Shown one piece after another: positions 1 to 6,562 of a stretch of 17,369 nucleotides of DNA. The translations under genes were made by a program, and so were the position numbers. Below the pieces are notes generated by a model. It searched no databases. It was not told where the DNA came from and saw only the letters and a list, made by a program, of their open reading frames with translations. Position 1 is the first letter of the stretch, and each line of letters opens with the position of its first letter. The stretch comes from an uncultured Veillonella sp. (lineage in GTDB: Bacteria; Bacillota; Negativicutes; Veillonellales; Veillonellaceae): NCBI RefSeq assembly GCF_900545205.1, contig NZ_UQYC01000039.1, forward strand, positions 1-17,369, in the 5' to 3' direction.

Positions 1-54
1 ACTGACGATCTTCGCCGTGACAGGGCGACATGTTAACCGCTACACCACGGGGCC
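1..54 (-). tRNA. tRNA-Asp (anticodon GUC), 3' part cut by the window edge
   Basis: Reading the minus strand from 54 downward, the acceptor 5' strand GGCCCCG is followed by T8-G9. Next come a D-arm (GTGT stem, AGCGGTTA loop, ACAT), the anticodon arm TCGCC-CTGTCAC-GGCGA with anticodon GTC (plus-strand 19-21), and the start of the variable loop. The T-arm and the 3' acceptor strand lie beyond position 1. The fold and anticodon identify an aspartate tRNA. Only about 54 of roughly 76 nt are visible, so the pairing partner of the acceptor stem cannot be checked here. It may be part of a tRNA cluster continuing to the left. Confidence 0.93.
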
Positions 55-83
55 GCGTATCAACTCTCGTTGACTACTCGTAT

Positions 84-113
84 ATATTAACATGAGGTAA
101 CCCACTAATGCAA
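84..113 (-). promoter_or_regulatory. Candidate promoter of the tRNA-Asp gene
   Basis: On the minus strand TTGCAT (108-113) and TAATAT (84-89) are separated by 18 nt. They sit about 30 nt upstream of the mature tRNA 5' end, a usual spacing for a tRNA promoter. The match to consensus is moderate and the surroundings are AT-rich, so a chance match is possible. Confidence 0.4.
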
Positions 114-322
114 GTACTTTTTTCTAATTTTTTGATGAATTTTTCCAAAATATATGAAATTAGGAACTATCTATTAAAAATCGCAAATATTAGCCATTTA
201 TATTTAGTATGCTTGAATATACTACAAATTATACCTATAATTACAGAAATCAAAAACGCCTGTAAAACGGATACTTTTTTTGATTTGTGACTATCTTAAG
301 AACCAGCTTAAGGATAATAATA

Positions 323-366
323 AAATTGGCACCTAAATTTCTTTAACAAAAACTAGGTACCAATTT
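323..366 (-). terminator. Hairpin terminator of the barrel-protein gene
   Basis: The arms at 323-335 (AAATTGGCACCTA) and 354-366 (TAGGTACCAATTT) pair over 13 positions with one mismatch. On the minus strand the stem ends in TTT and runs into TATTATTATCC, a broken U-rich tail. It lies about 55 nt past the stop codon of the minus-strand gene at 421-1635, the right place for its terminator. There is no T-run on the plus-strand side, so it appears directional. The interrupted U tract lowers confidence. Confidence 0.5.
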
Positions 367-420
367 CAACATAATTATATAAAATTGTTTATTATGGTAT
401 TTTTACAAGTATGATACAAA

Positions 421-1635
421 TTATAAATGATCCCAAGGACCATCACGCAAATCTTGTTCCCAATAATACTCAACCTTCATATCACCACGTTTGACCTTAT
501 CGAATACCTTAGAACGTGCAGTGGTCATCACATTTTCACTATGCTTACCACCGAAGTACGCATATCGAGATTTACCCAATGTGTACATAACTGATACATA
601 AGGTTCTACAGAACTAATATTACTTTTACCAAGTCCTAAATCTACAGAAATATGCGGCGTCACATTCATTTTAGCGCCTACCTTTAATCCATGTATAGAT
701 TGCCACTTATGTTGGTCAATATAGAACATCTCTGTTGGCTGTTCTCCTGGTGCTTTTGTTTTCCAATGATATCCTTCCACATAACTAGATAGCCAACGAG
801 CATTCTTATAATCACGTGTATACCGTATATCAAAGCCATCCAATACATGTTCATAAGAATATCGAGGTGTAGAATGAATCCCATCAGGTGGTGTACTAAG
901 GCTATCATGGAAATCTATTGCTCGCGGCACTTGACGTAAAGGTGTGTTAAATTGATATGGCCCCACCTTTTTTTCTGATAGTCCACGGTATACGTTGACA
1001 CTAATCGTATTTAGACCAGCTACATATTCTAAGCCTGCACTAACGCGAGAAAATTTATCCTTAAAAGCATAATCATAAAATACATTAGCGCCGACGTAAG
1101 CGTGTTCATGTGTACTAAGACGACGATAGCCAACACCAGCAGTACCGACCAGGCCAAGATTATCATGTTTTACTTCTTCACCTTTATCAATATAATACTG
1201 TTGAACATCAGCCAGGCTCCCATATGCGTCAGGACCATTCCAATATGCACTAGTGGAAATTTTTTCGCCACCATTACCATCTAATCGACCTTGTACAAAC
1301 ACCACGGATTTGCCATCTTTACCATATTGTTTTATAGGTTGTAATGTCTCTATAAAATACTGTACATTCACTTTCTGCTTAGAGTTATGATTCCGGTAAT
1401 GAAATCGTGTATCATAGCTTAGATTATTATCAGTCATCTGCTTATTAGGCATTGCATAATCATGATAGGAATCTTCCTGGCTTCCTTTAAAACCAATACC
1501 AATATCAGTACGATCCATCCAGCTTGATTGAACTTTTTCTCCATTATCTTTATCTGCTGCTAATGCGCATGTAGCAAAACTACATGTCAATGCTGTACAT
1601 ACTAAAGATTTAATAATAACCTTTTTACTAACCAT
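421..1635 (-). CDS. Exported inverse-autotransporter-like beta-barrel protein (no passenger)
   Basis: This is a 404-residue protein. The ATG at 1635 is chosen over the upstream in-frame ATG at 1665 for three reasons: it is preceded by AAGGGGAGACT, it starts a clean signal peptide (MVSKK, hydrophobic core, then CALA|ADK with cleavage near residue 26-27), and the promoter would leave only a few nt before the upstream ATG. The mature part alternates aromatic and polar residues as in an outer-membrane barrel. Residues about 168-220 (GVGYRR...GANVFYDYAF, then SAGLEY and ISVNVYRGLS) and about 266-291 (DGFDIRYTRDY...YVEGYHW) resemble the N-terminal barrel domain of intimin/invasin-type inverse autotransporters. 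Those proteins normally continue into Ig-like passenger domains. Here the protein stops about 50 residues after the last barrel-like strand (EPYVSVMYTLG). This suggests a free-standing outer-membrane barrel. The family call rests on motif memory rather than a search, and the function is unknown. Confidence 0.7.
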   Translation of the reverse strand: MVSKKVIIKSLVCTALTCSFATCALAADKDNGEKVQSSWMDRTDIGIGFKGSQEDSYHDYAMPNKQMTDNNLSYDTRFHYRNHNSKQKVNVQYFIETLQPIKQYGKDGKSVVFVQGRLDGNGGEKISTSAYWNGPDAYGSLADVQQYYIDKGEEVKHDNLGLVGTAGVGYRRLSTHEHAYVGANVFYDYAFKDKFSRVSAGLEYVAGLNTISVNVYRGLSEKKVGPYQFNTPLRQVPRAIDFHDSLSTPPDGIHSTPRYSYEHVLDGFDIRYTRDYKNARWLSSYVEGYHWKTKAPGEQPTEMFYIDQHKWQSIHGLKVGAKMNVTPHISVDLGLGKSNISSVEPYVSVMYTLGKSRYAYFGGKHSENVMTTARSKVFDKVKRGDMKVEYYWEQDLRDGPWDHL

Positions 1636-1678
1636 AGTCTCCCCTTCTTTATGTGAAATTTTCATGAAAGATACTTTT

Positions 1679-1707
1679 ATTATATATTCTTTAGTTAGCT
1701 AAAGCAA
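1679..1707 (-). promoter_or_regulatory. Sigma-70-type promoter of the barrel-protein gene
   Basis: On the minus strand TTGCTT (1702-1707) and a perfect TATAAT (1679-1684) are separated by 17 nt. The predicted transcription start near 1672 gives a leader of about 37 nt to the ATG at 1635, whereas the alternative ATG at 1665 would lie only about 7 nt from the 5' end. This supports the shorter reading frame. Confidence 0.65.
1689..1704. promoter_or_regulatory. Inverted repeat inside the barrel-gene promoter (possible operator)
   Basis: CTTTAG-TTAG-CTAAAG is a perfect 6-bp inverted repeat with a 4-nt centre. It lies in the spacer between the -10 and -35 boxes and overlaps the -35 by three bases. 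A protein bound there would block RNA polymerase, so it is a candidate operator. It is short and AT-rich, so chance is a real alternative, and no regulator is encoded nearby. Confidence 0.3.
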
Positions 1708-1820
1708 TAATATATACTATCCACTTTATAGCATATATATTCTCTATAGTTTATTAGTACATATATTTGAAAGTTCGACTGTTTTAAGTATTACTAATCA
1801 ATAGTTATAGTGAATCGTCT

Positions 1821-1849
1821 TTGACTATGATAAAATAAATATATATTAT
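1821..1849 (+). promoter_or_regulatory. Sigma-70-type promoter of the DUF2939-like gene
   Basis: TTGACT (1821-1826), a 17-nt spacer and TATTAT (1844-1849) place a transcription start near 1856, about 37 nt before the ATG at 1893. The ribosome binding site GGAG (1882-1885) lies 7 nt before the ATG. Confidence 0.65.
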
Positions 1850-1892
1850 ATAAATAATAAGAATGTAATATAAAATACTTTGGAGCAATACA

Positions 1893-2510
1893 ATGAAATC
1901 AAAATCACTTATAACTATCTTAATTATTGCTATTGTAGGTGCTTTAGCAGCAGCATGGTATTTCATGTGGTACATTCCCCACACACCAGCCTATACGCTA
2001 AAAATTATTCATCAAGCTGTACAAGATAAAGATGCCGATGAAGCTTTACGCCATATAGATACAAAATCTATTGTAAAAAATATCTTAGAACGAGAAGGCA
2101 ACAAATATATAGATACATCTAATCCATTTGGTAAAGCAACTATTGCAGCAGCTAAGACATTTGGTCCATCTTTAATCGAAGATGTGATGCGAAAATACAT
2201 CGAAGATCCAGATAGCTTTAAGTCACAGTCAGCTACAACAGACACTAACAACACTGCTCAAAGTGATGACAACATGTCCATGGTCGATCGCCTTGTAGAC
2301 GGCCGCCTCTTCAAAGAGCATGATGTAGAGGTTAAAAACATCAAGTCTGAAGACGATGGAGATACGGCTACCGTAACAGTAACAATCCAAAATAACAAAA
2401 AGAATATGACAAAAGATATACGAGTTTTGATGCGTCATTTAGGCGATGGCACATGGGTTATTTATGATATTCCAGATATGGAAGATTTGTATACAGTGAC
2501 TCGTAAATAG
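1893..2510 (+). CDS. Membrane-anchored DUF2939-like protein of unknown function
   Basis: A 205-residue protein with one N-terminal hydrophobic segment (about residues 6-27), then a soluble domain probably outside the cytoplasmic membrane. Residues about 32-65 (TPAYTLKIIHQAVQDKDADE, then ALRHID...SIVKNIL) resemble the start of DUF2939 proteins, in which a helix after the anchor precedes an NTF2-like alpha+beta fold. The segment 110-130 is rich in Ser, Thr, Asn and Asp and is probably a flexible linker. The C-terminal part (about 140-200) alternates as beta strands and ends with DGTWVIYDIPDMEDLY. GGAG 7 nt before the ATG supports this start. It is a single gene with its own promoter and terminator, divergent from the barrel protein and convergent with the men cluster. 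The family assignment is from pattern memory; no catalytic residues are apparent. Confidence 0.75.
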   Translation: MKSKSLITILIIAIVGALAAAWYFMWYIPHTPAYTLKIIHQAVQDKDADEALRHIDTKSIVKNILEREGNKYIDTSNPFGKATIAAAKTFGPSLIEDVMRKYIEDPDSFKSQSATTDTNNTAQSDDNMSMVDRLVDGRLFKEHDVEVKNIKSEDDGDTATVTVTIQNNKKNMTKDIRVLMRHLGDGTWVIYDIPDMEDLYTVTRK

Positions 2511-2560
2511 CAAGTAAAACGTAATAAACAATAAGTAGTTATTAACGTATAAAGAACCTA

Positions 2561-2602
2561 AAAAGGGACAGTAGATACTAACATAGTATTTACTGTCCTT
2601 TT
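2561..2602. terminator. Strong bidirectional intrinsic terminator
   Basis: The left arm 2561-2580 (AAAAGGGACAGTAGATACTA) pairs with the right arm 2584-2602 (TAGTATTTACTGTCCTTTT) over about 19 bp, with one bulged G and one G-U pair, around a 3-nt loop. The flanking A and T runs give a U tract in both directions. It sits between the convergent plus-strand gene at 1893-2510 and the last gene of the men cluster, so it probably ends both transcripts. Confidence 0.85.
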
Positions 2603-2617
2603 ATCGTTATCTATTGA

Positions 2618-2647
2618 CTATTACTTATTTTTTAGCTATTACTTATT
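2618..2647. repeat. Short direct repeat CTATTACTTATT (two copies)
   Basis: CTATTACTTATT occurs at 2618-2629 and again at 2636-2647, followed by a partial CTATTACC just before the menI stop codon. It is low-complexity AT-rich DNA between the terminator and menI. Slippage is the simplest explanation and no function is evident. Confidence 0.5.
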
Positions 2648-2652
2648 ATCTA

Positions 2653-3030
2653 TTACCGATCAAAGTCCACAATGGCTAATGTTACGGTCACTTGTGAGAT
2701 GAGTCGTTCTGCATCATCCTTCATATCAAAGCGCCACACATGTGAGGTTTTCCCTTTCACCAATAGTGTACCATGGGCTGTTAAAGTGCCTTCACATCGT
2801 ACAGGACGCAAGTGGTTAGCTGTAATAGATTGACCTACGCCAAATTTATCAGAACCTATGAGTTCGTTACTCATCATTCCCGCTGCAATTTCTGCAAAGG
2901 CTAAAGTCGCCCCTCCATTTAGGTAACCTTGCGGTTGCTTATGAAAGTCGCCTAAGTTCATTTTTGCCACACATGTGGTATCACTTGTCATGTGAGGCTT
3001 TTCAATTTGTAAAGATTCAATCAAATTCAT
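2653..3030 (-). CDS. menI: Hotdog-fold thioesterase, probable DHNA-CoA hydrolase
   Basis: A 125-residue PaaI/YdiI-type hotdog thioesterase. It probably releases 1,4-dihydroxy-2-naphthoate from DHNA-CoA, the step before prenylation by MenA. The stretch QPQGYLNGGATLAFAE aligns with QPFGLLHGGASVVLAE of E. coli YdiI (MenI). Q32 and the presumed catalytic E47 are kept, but the usual His of HGG is Asn38. NHLRPV (72-77) and the C-terminal strand around VTVTLAI also fit. The start is the ATG at 3030, which overlaps the menC stop as ATGA with GGAG upstream; a longer frame from a TTG at 3051 would extend 25 nt into menC and is less likely. As the last gene of a men operon, its role is supported by context, though PaaI-family enzymes vary in substrate. 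Confidence 0.85.
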   Translation of the reverse strand: MNLIESLQIEKPHMTSDTTCVAKMNLGDFHKQPQGYLNGGATLAFAEIAAGMMSNELIGSDKFGVGQSITANHLRPVRCEGTLTAHGTLLVKGKTSHVWRFDMKDDAERLISQVTVTLAIVDFDR

Positions 3031-4178
3031 AGTATTCGTTTCTCCATGCAATACGCTTCTAATCTATCATCAAAAACAGTTACACCTAAGCCATCACCAT
3101 CAGGTACGTGCATAACACCATCTTTAAATGTTAAGTCCGGGTAGATTAGGTCTCGTTCAAAGTATCTATTAGAACCCGATAAATCCCCTGCCATATAGGA
3201 ATCCCCTAGTGCAGCTAGTTGAGCATGAAGCATTTTAGAAACGCCAGACTCTACCATGCTACCAATCCAATACGGAATACGACTTTCTCTACAGAGATTA
3301 ATAGCTGCCTTCGTTGGCACAAGACCACCCATGCGGCCTACTTTTATATTTAGTACATCAATTAGGCCATATTCAATAGCATAGGATAAATCATCATAGC
3401 CTAATATAGATTCATCTAAACAGATAGGGGTTTCAATGTTCCAATCATCATTGTTAAGACGTTCCCACTTCCATTCCTTATAGGATTGGAGTGTCGTCAT
3501 AGCAAAAGGTTCTTCTATGCAGGCTAAATTCAAATCGTTAAATTGACGAACCTTATCGATGTCGTCATACGAATAGCTTTGGTTCGCATCAGCAGCTAAG
3601 ACTAAGTTTGGATACTGCTTGCGGACGAGAGATACTCGTTCATAGCCATCTGTGGGATTTACCTTTAACTTAATGCGCTTACAACCATTTGCCACATGAG
3701 CTTCTACGGCCTCTAACAATTGTTCTATTGGTACATCACCGATGACAACGCCACTTTCAATGGTATCTTGTAAGGGCTGCCCCATAATATAGGCAACAGA
3801 ATTTACACCAAGTCTTTCACAATGAAGATTAATAAGGGCATTTTCTACAGCAGCAATGGTCATCGGCATATGATCTCGATTGAGCCAGAATTGCAACTGC
3901 CGTACATAGGTCATAAGCGGTTTAGGCCGCATCAAGCGGAGATTAAATATATAATCATCCACCAATTTTTTCCAACATGTATCTACAGTTTCCGCCGTAT
4001 AGAATGGATCTGTGAAAGCCACACATTCCCCATAACCTACATAACCTTGTTGGTCCTCAATGCGGATGATAATGGTTTCTCGTTCTTTTACCTCACCCTT
4101 GGCGGTTTTAAAATTAAACTTCATCGGTAGTTTAAGGCGATATGTAGTTATGCTTTTAAAATTTAAAATATCATTCAT
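3027..4178 (-). CDS. menC: o-Succinylbenzoate synthase
   Basis: A 383-residue enolase-superfamily enzyme that dehydrates SHCHC to o-succinylbenzoate in menaquinone synthesis. The N-terminal capping domain contains YGECVAFTDPFYTAET (about 49-64), typical of the Firmicutes OSBS/NSAR subgroup rather than the shorter E. coli type. The barrel carries the expected catalytic set: K170-x-K172 (IKLKVNP), metal ligands D197 (AADANQS), E222 (CIEEPF) and D255 (CLDES), and K279 (NIKVGRMGG) on the opposite face. GAGG 5 nt before the ATG supports the start. It lies 7 nt after menE and overlaps menI by 4 nt (ATGA), so translation is probably coupled. Members of this subgroup can also racemise N-acylamino acids; the operon makes OSBS the main role here. 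Confidence 0.95.
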   Translation of the reverse strand: MNDILNFKSITTYRLKLPMKFNFKTAKGEVKERETIIIRIEDQQGYVGYGECVAFTDPFYTAETVDTCWKKLVDDYIFNLRLMRPKPLMTYVRQLQFWLNRDHMPMTIAAVENALINLHCERLGVNSVAYIMGQPLQDTIESGVVIGDVPIEQLLEAVEAHVANGCKRIKLKVNPTDGYERVSLVRKQYPNLVLAADANQSYSYDDIDKVRQFNDLNLACIEEPFAMTTLQSYKEWKWERLNNDDWNIETPICLDESILGYDDLSYAIEYGLIDVLNIKVGRMGGLVPTKAAINLCRESRIPYWIGSMVESGVSKMLHAQLAALGDSYMAGDLSGSNRYFERDLIYPDLTFKDGVMHVPDGDGLGVTVFDDRLEAYCMEKRIL

Positions 4179-4185
4179 AAGCGCC

Positions 4186-5571
4186 TCAATCTTCTAAACG
4201 CAGTTCATTACGCACAATTTTACCAGTGCCATTACGAGGCAATACAGGCAAAATTCTTACATATTTAGGGATTTTATACTTTGCCAATAAAGAGGTCATA
4301 AACGATAAAATCTCATCGGCCGTCATACTTTCACCATCATGAAAGGCTACAAATAGCGCTGGTACTTGCCCCCATTTAGGATCAGATACAGGTACTACGG
4401 CACATTCCTTCACCGCGGGCAATGTATAGACTAGGTCCTCTAATTCCTTAGGATAAATATTTTCACCACCAGAGATAATAAGGTCTTTGCGGCGATTCAG
4501 AATATATACAAAGCCATCTTCATCAACATAGCCAATATCGTCTGTATTAAGATCACCGTTGATAGGTTCCTTGTCGATATACCCAGTCATAACCATAGGA
4601 CCAGTCAAATGGATTTCCCCTACTCCATCTGCATCAGGGTTATCGATGCGAACCTGCATTCCAGGTAATGGTTTACCTACAGAATCTCGTTTATGAGGGT
4701 AATCCAATACGGAGAAGGTCACACTTTGACTAAAGGTTTCAGTCATGCCATAGGTCTTATAAATTGGTAACGATTTCTTTTCACACGCATCAATAAGCGC
4801 CATAGGAATGAACTCGCCGCCAAGCAAGATAACACGTAATGTATGATGTGTAATCTTCGGTTCTAATTGAGTCAAAATTGTAGGCACGAGAGACATCATA
4901 TTGATTTTCTCGGTCTCAATGAGTTCTAAAACCTTTTCCTCATCGTATTTAGGCAATATAGTGATAGCCGTTCCATTATACAGTGACCGCATCAAAATAG
5001 ATAATCCACTGACATGGAACAAGGGTAATACCATAAGCCAATTATCTTGGTCAGTTTTACCTAGCACCTCTTGAGACGCTTGTACATGAGCTCTAATTTG
5101 CCCCCATCGAAGTGGTACCGATTTAAACTGACCTGTTGTAGCGCTAGTGTTCATAATGGCCGCAATGTCTGCATCATCAAATTTCCAATCAAAAGTGTCC
5201 TCTAAATTCAGATTAGATAGAATGGATTCTAAAGGCTCAAACTCAATGGCACGTAGTGAGCTAGTCAGTTGATTACGACGTTCTTTACTATGTAATACGG
5301 TAGTAACACCTAATTGTTTCAATTGGTTTTCTATCTCATTGGGCTTAAGATGTACATTCAGCAGCAATACCTCTTTATGAGCTAGCATAGCTGCCAGTAC
5401 ATAAATCGCCATAGTAACAGAGTTGTCCGATAAAATAGCTACACGGGAGCTTTCAAGATGTATCAATTCACTAGCCACATGAAGCACACCGCCATATATA
5501 TCGTTATAGGTATATTCATTTATACATATGCGATTAGGATAGTGCTGTGCACCATACCGTAACCATTCCAT
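4186..5571 (-). CDS. menE: o-Succinylbenzoate-CoA ligase
   Basis: A 461-residue ANL-superfamily adenylating enzyme that joins OSB to CoA through an acyl-adenylate. The visible motifs are the P-loop at 142-150 (TSATTGQFK), YGMTET (274-279), the D345 region (NTDDIGY), the hinge segment NRRKDLIISGGENIYP (359-374) and the C-terminal catalytic lysine K451 in PRNGTGKIVRNEL. The P-loop departs from the usual TSGTTGKPK (Ala for Gly, Gln-Phe for Lys-Pro), while all other core motifs are intact. The start is supported by AGGTGAG a few nt before the ATG. It follows menB after a 144-nt gap with a hairpin and a possible promoter, and leads into menC 7 nt later. Confidence 0.94.
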   Translation of the reverse strand: MEWLRYGAQHYPNRICINEYTYNDIYGGVLHVASELIHLESSRVAILSDNSVTMAIYVLAAMLAHKEVLLLNVHLKPNEIENQLKQLGVTTVLHSKERRNQLTSSLRAIEFEPLESILSNLNLEDTFDWKFDDADIAAIMNTSATTGQFKSVPLRWGQIRAHVQASQEVLGKTDQDNWLMVLPLFHVSGLSILMRSLYNGTAITILPKYDEEKVLELIETEKINMMSLVPTILTQLEPKITHHTLRVILLGGEFIPMALIDACEKKSLPIYKTYGMTETFSQSVTFSVLDYPHKRDSVGKPLPGMQVRIDNPDADGVGEIHLTGPMVMTGYIDKEPINGDLNTDDIGYVDEDGFVYILNRRKDLIISGGENIYPKELEDLVYTLPAVKECAVVPVSDPKWGQVPALFVAFHDGESMTADEILSFMTSLLAKYKIPKYVRILPVLPRNGTGKIVRNELRLED

Positions 5572-5606
5572 CGTCTCACCTCGTGTCTAAAGATAATGCC
5601 TTATAA

Positions 5607-5635
5607 TTAATAATTAATAACCACAGATATTACAA
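5607..5635 (-). promoter_or_regulatory. Possible internal promoter for menE-menC-menI
   Basis: On the minus strand TTGTAA (5630-5635) and TATTAA (5607-5612) are 17 nt apart in the 144-nt gap upstream of menE. This would let the distal three genes be transcribed beyond the hairpin at 5641-5659. The match is modest and the region AT-rich. Confidence 0.3.
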
Positions 5636-5659
5636 GAAAGGCGCCTCATATAGAGGCGC
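5630..5659 (-). terminator. GC-rich hairpin between menB and menE (partial terminator?)
   Basis: GCGCCTC (5641-5647) and GAGGCGC (5653-5659) form a perfect 7-bp stem around ATATA. On the minus strand the stem is followed by CTTTCTTGTAAT, a poor but T-rich tail. It may partly terminate or stabilise the menFDHB transcript. Its position inside a pathway operon argues against full termination. Confidence 0.45.
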
Positions 5660-5715
5660 ACTTGTCGTTTTTACAATACATCCCATCCTAATAATGGACT
5701 CGTAATACGTTCCGA

Positions 5716-6558
5716 TTAAGGGAATTTAGGGAATTGTTTGAAGTTCGGTTTACGTTTTTCTTTAAATGCGTCACGACCTTCTTTTGCTTCATCGATTGTG
5801 TAGTACATCAATGTTGCATCGCCTGCAAATTGTTGTAAACCTGCAAGACCGTCTGTATCGGCGTTGAAGGCACCTTTCAACATACGCAATGCCATTGGGG
5901 ACAATTCAAGAATTTCGTTACACCATTGAACTGTTTCTTCTTCCAATTTGTCGAATGGTACAACACAGTTAACCATGCCCATTTCATAAGCTTGAGCAGC
6001 TGTGTATTGACGGCAAAGGAACCATACTTCACGAGCGCGTTTATGACCGATCATGCGAGCCAAGTAACCTGCACCGTAACCAGCGTCGAAGGAACCCACG
6101 CGAGGACCTGTTTGACCAAATTTAGCATTTTCAGAAGCGATGGTAAGGTCACACACGATGTGCAATACATGGCCGCCACCGATAGCAAAGCCATTAACCA
6201 TAGCAATTACAGGTTTTGGGATAACGCGAATCAAACGTTGTAAATCAAGAACGTTCAAGCGAGGTACATTATCTTCACCTACATAGCCACCATGACCGCG
6301 TACGCTTTGGTCACCACCGGAGCAGAATGCTTCTTTATCTTCACCTTGACCGTGGTTTGCACCAGTCAATACGATTACGCCTACTTCGTTATCTTCACGA
6401 GCTACTGTGAAAGCATCGATTAACTCCATAACAGTTTTAGGACGGAACGCGTTACGTACCTGTGGGCGATTAATAGTAATCTTTGCAATGCCATTATATG
6501 TTTCGTAAATTACATCTTCATAATTACGATCCAATACTTTCCAATCAAATTTGCTCAT
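5716..6558 (-). CDS. menB: 1,4-Dihydroxy-2-naphthoyl-CoA synthase
   Basis: A 280-residue crotonase-fold enzyme that closes OSB-CoA to DHNA-CoA in menaquinone synthesis. INRPQVRNAF (29-38) is the usual N-terminal crotonase signature, CSGGDQ (79-84) is part of the CoA/oxyanion pocket, and IGGGHVLH (126-133) is the second oxyanion element. QTGPRVGSFDAGYG (149-162) carries the active-site S156 and D158, and Y92 matches the mobile-loop tyrosine. Position 151 is Gly, as in E. coli MenB (G156), which marks the bicarbonate-dependent type I enzymes; type II enzymes have Asp there. The C-terminal FKEKRKPNFKQFP is typical of MenB and separates it from general enoyl-CoA hydratases. The start ATG lies 4 nt after the menH stop with AAAGG upstream. 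Confidence 0.97.
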   Translation of the reverse strand: MSKFDWKVLDRNYEDVIYETYNGIAKITINRPQVRNAFRPKTVMELIDAFTVAREDNEVGVIVLTGANHGQGEDKEAFCSGGDQSVRGHGGYVGEDNVPRLNVLDLQRLIRVIPKPVIAMVNGFAIGGGHVLHIVCDLTIASENAKFGQTGPRVGSFDAGYGAGYLARMIGHKRAREVWFLCRQYTAAQAYEMGMVNCVVPFDKLEEETVQWCNEILELSPMALRMLKGAFNADTDGLAGLQQFAGDATLMYYTIDEAKEGRDAFKEKRKPNFKQFPKFP

Positions 6559-6562
6559 GGAC

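Larger units (their letters stand above)
55..420. other. AT-rich intergenic region without a supported gene
   Basis: Between the tRNA and the outer-membrane protein gene I see the candidate tRNA promoter, a short CTTAAG-AACCAG-CTTAAG inverted repeat (295-312) and the terminator-like hairpin described separately. A 60-codon plus-strand frame at 108-290 has no ribosome binding site, its ATG lies within the proposed -35 box of the tRNA promoter, and its composition is what random AT-rich DNA gives. I do not call it a gene. Confidence 0.6.

Noticed and set aside
108..290. 60-codon plus-strand frame between the tRNA and the barrel gene
   Set aside because: It has no ribosome binding site, an AT-driven composition, a start inside the candidate tRNA promoter, and no recognisable motif.
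684..908. 74-codon minus-strand frame inside the barrel gene
   Set aside because: It is a shadow in another frame of the barrel coding sequence, with no supporting signals.
1566..1569. Lipoprotein signal in the barrel protein (Cys near the end of the signal peptide)
   Set aside because: The residues before C23 are Ser-Phe-Ala-Thr, which do not fit a lipobox. The CALA|ADK site fits ordinary signal peptidase I cleavage better.
3822..4130. 102-codon plus-strand frame opposite menC
   Set aside because: It is antisense to a well-conserved menC and has no motif or ribosome binding site; the same applies to the other long antisense frames opposite menB, menD, menF and the pur genes.
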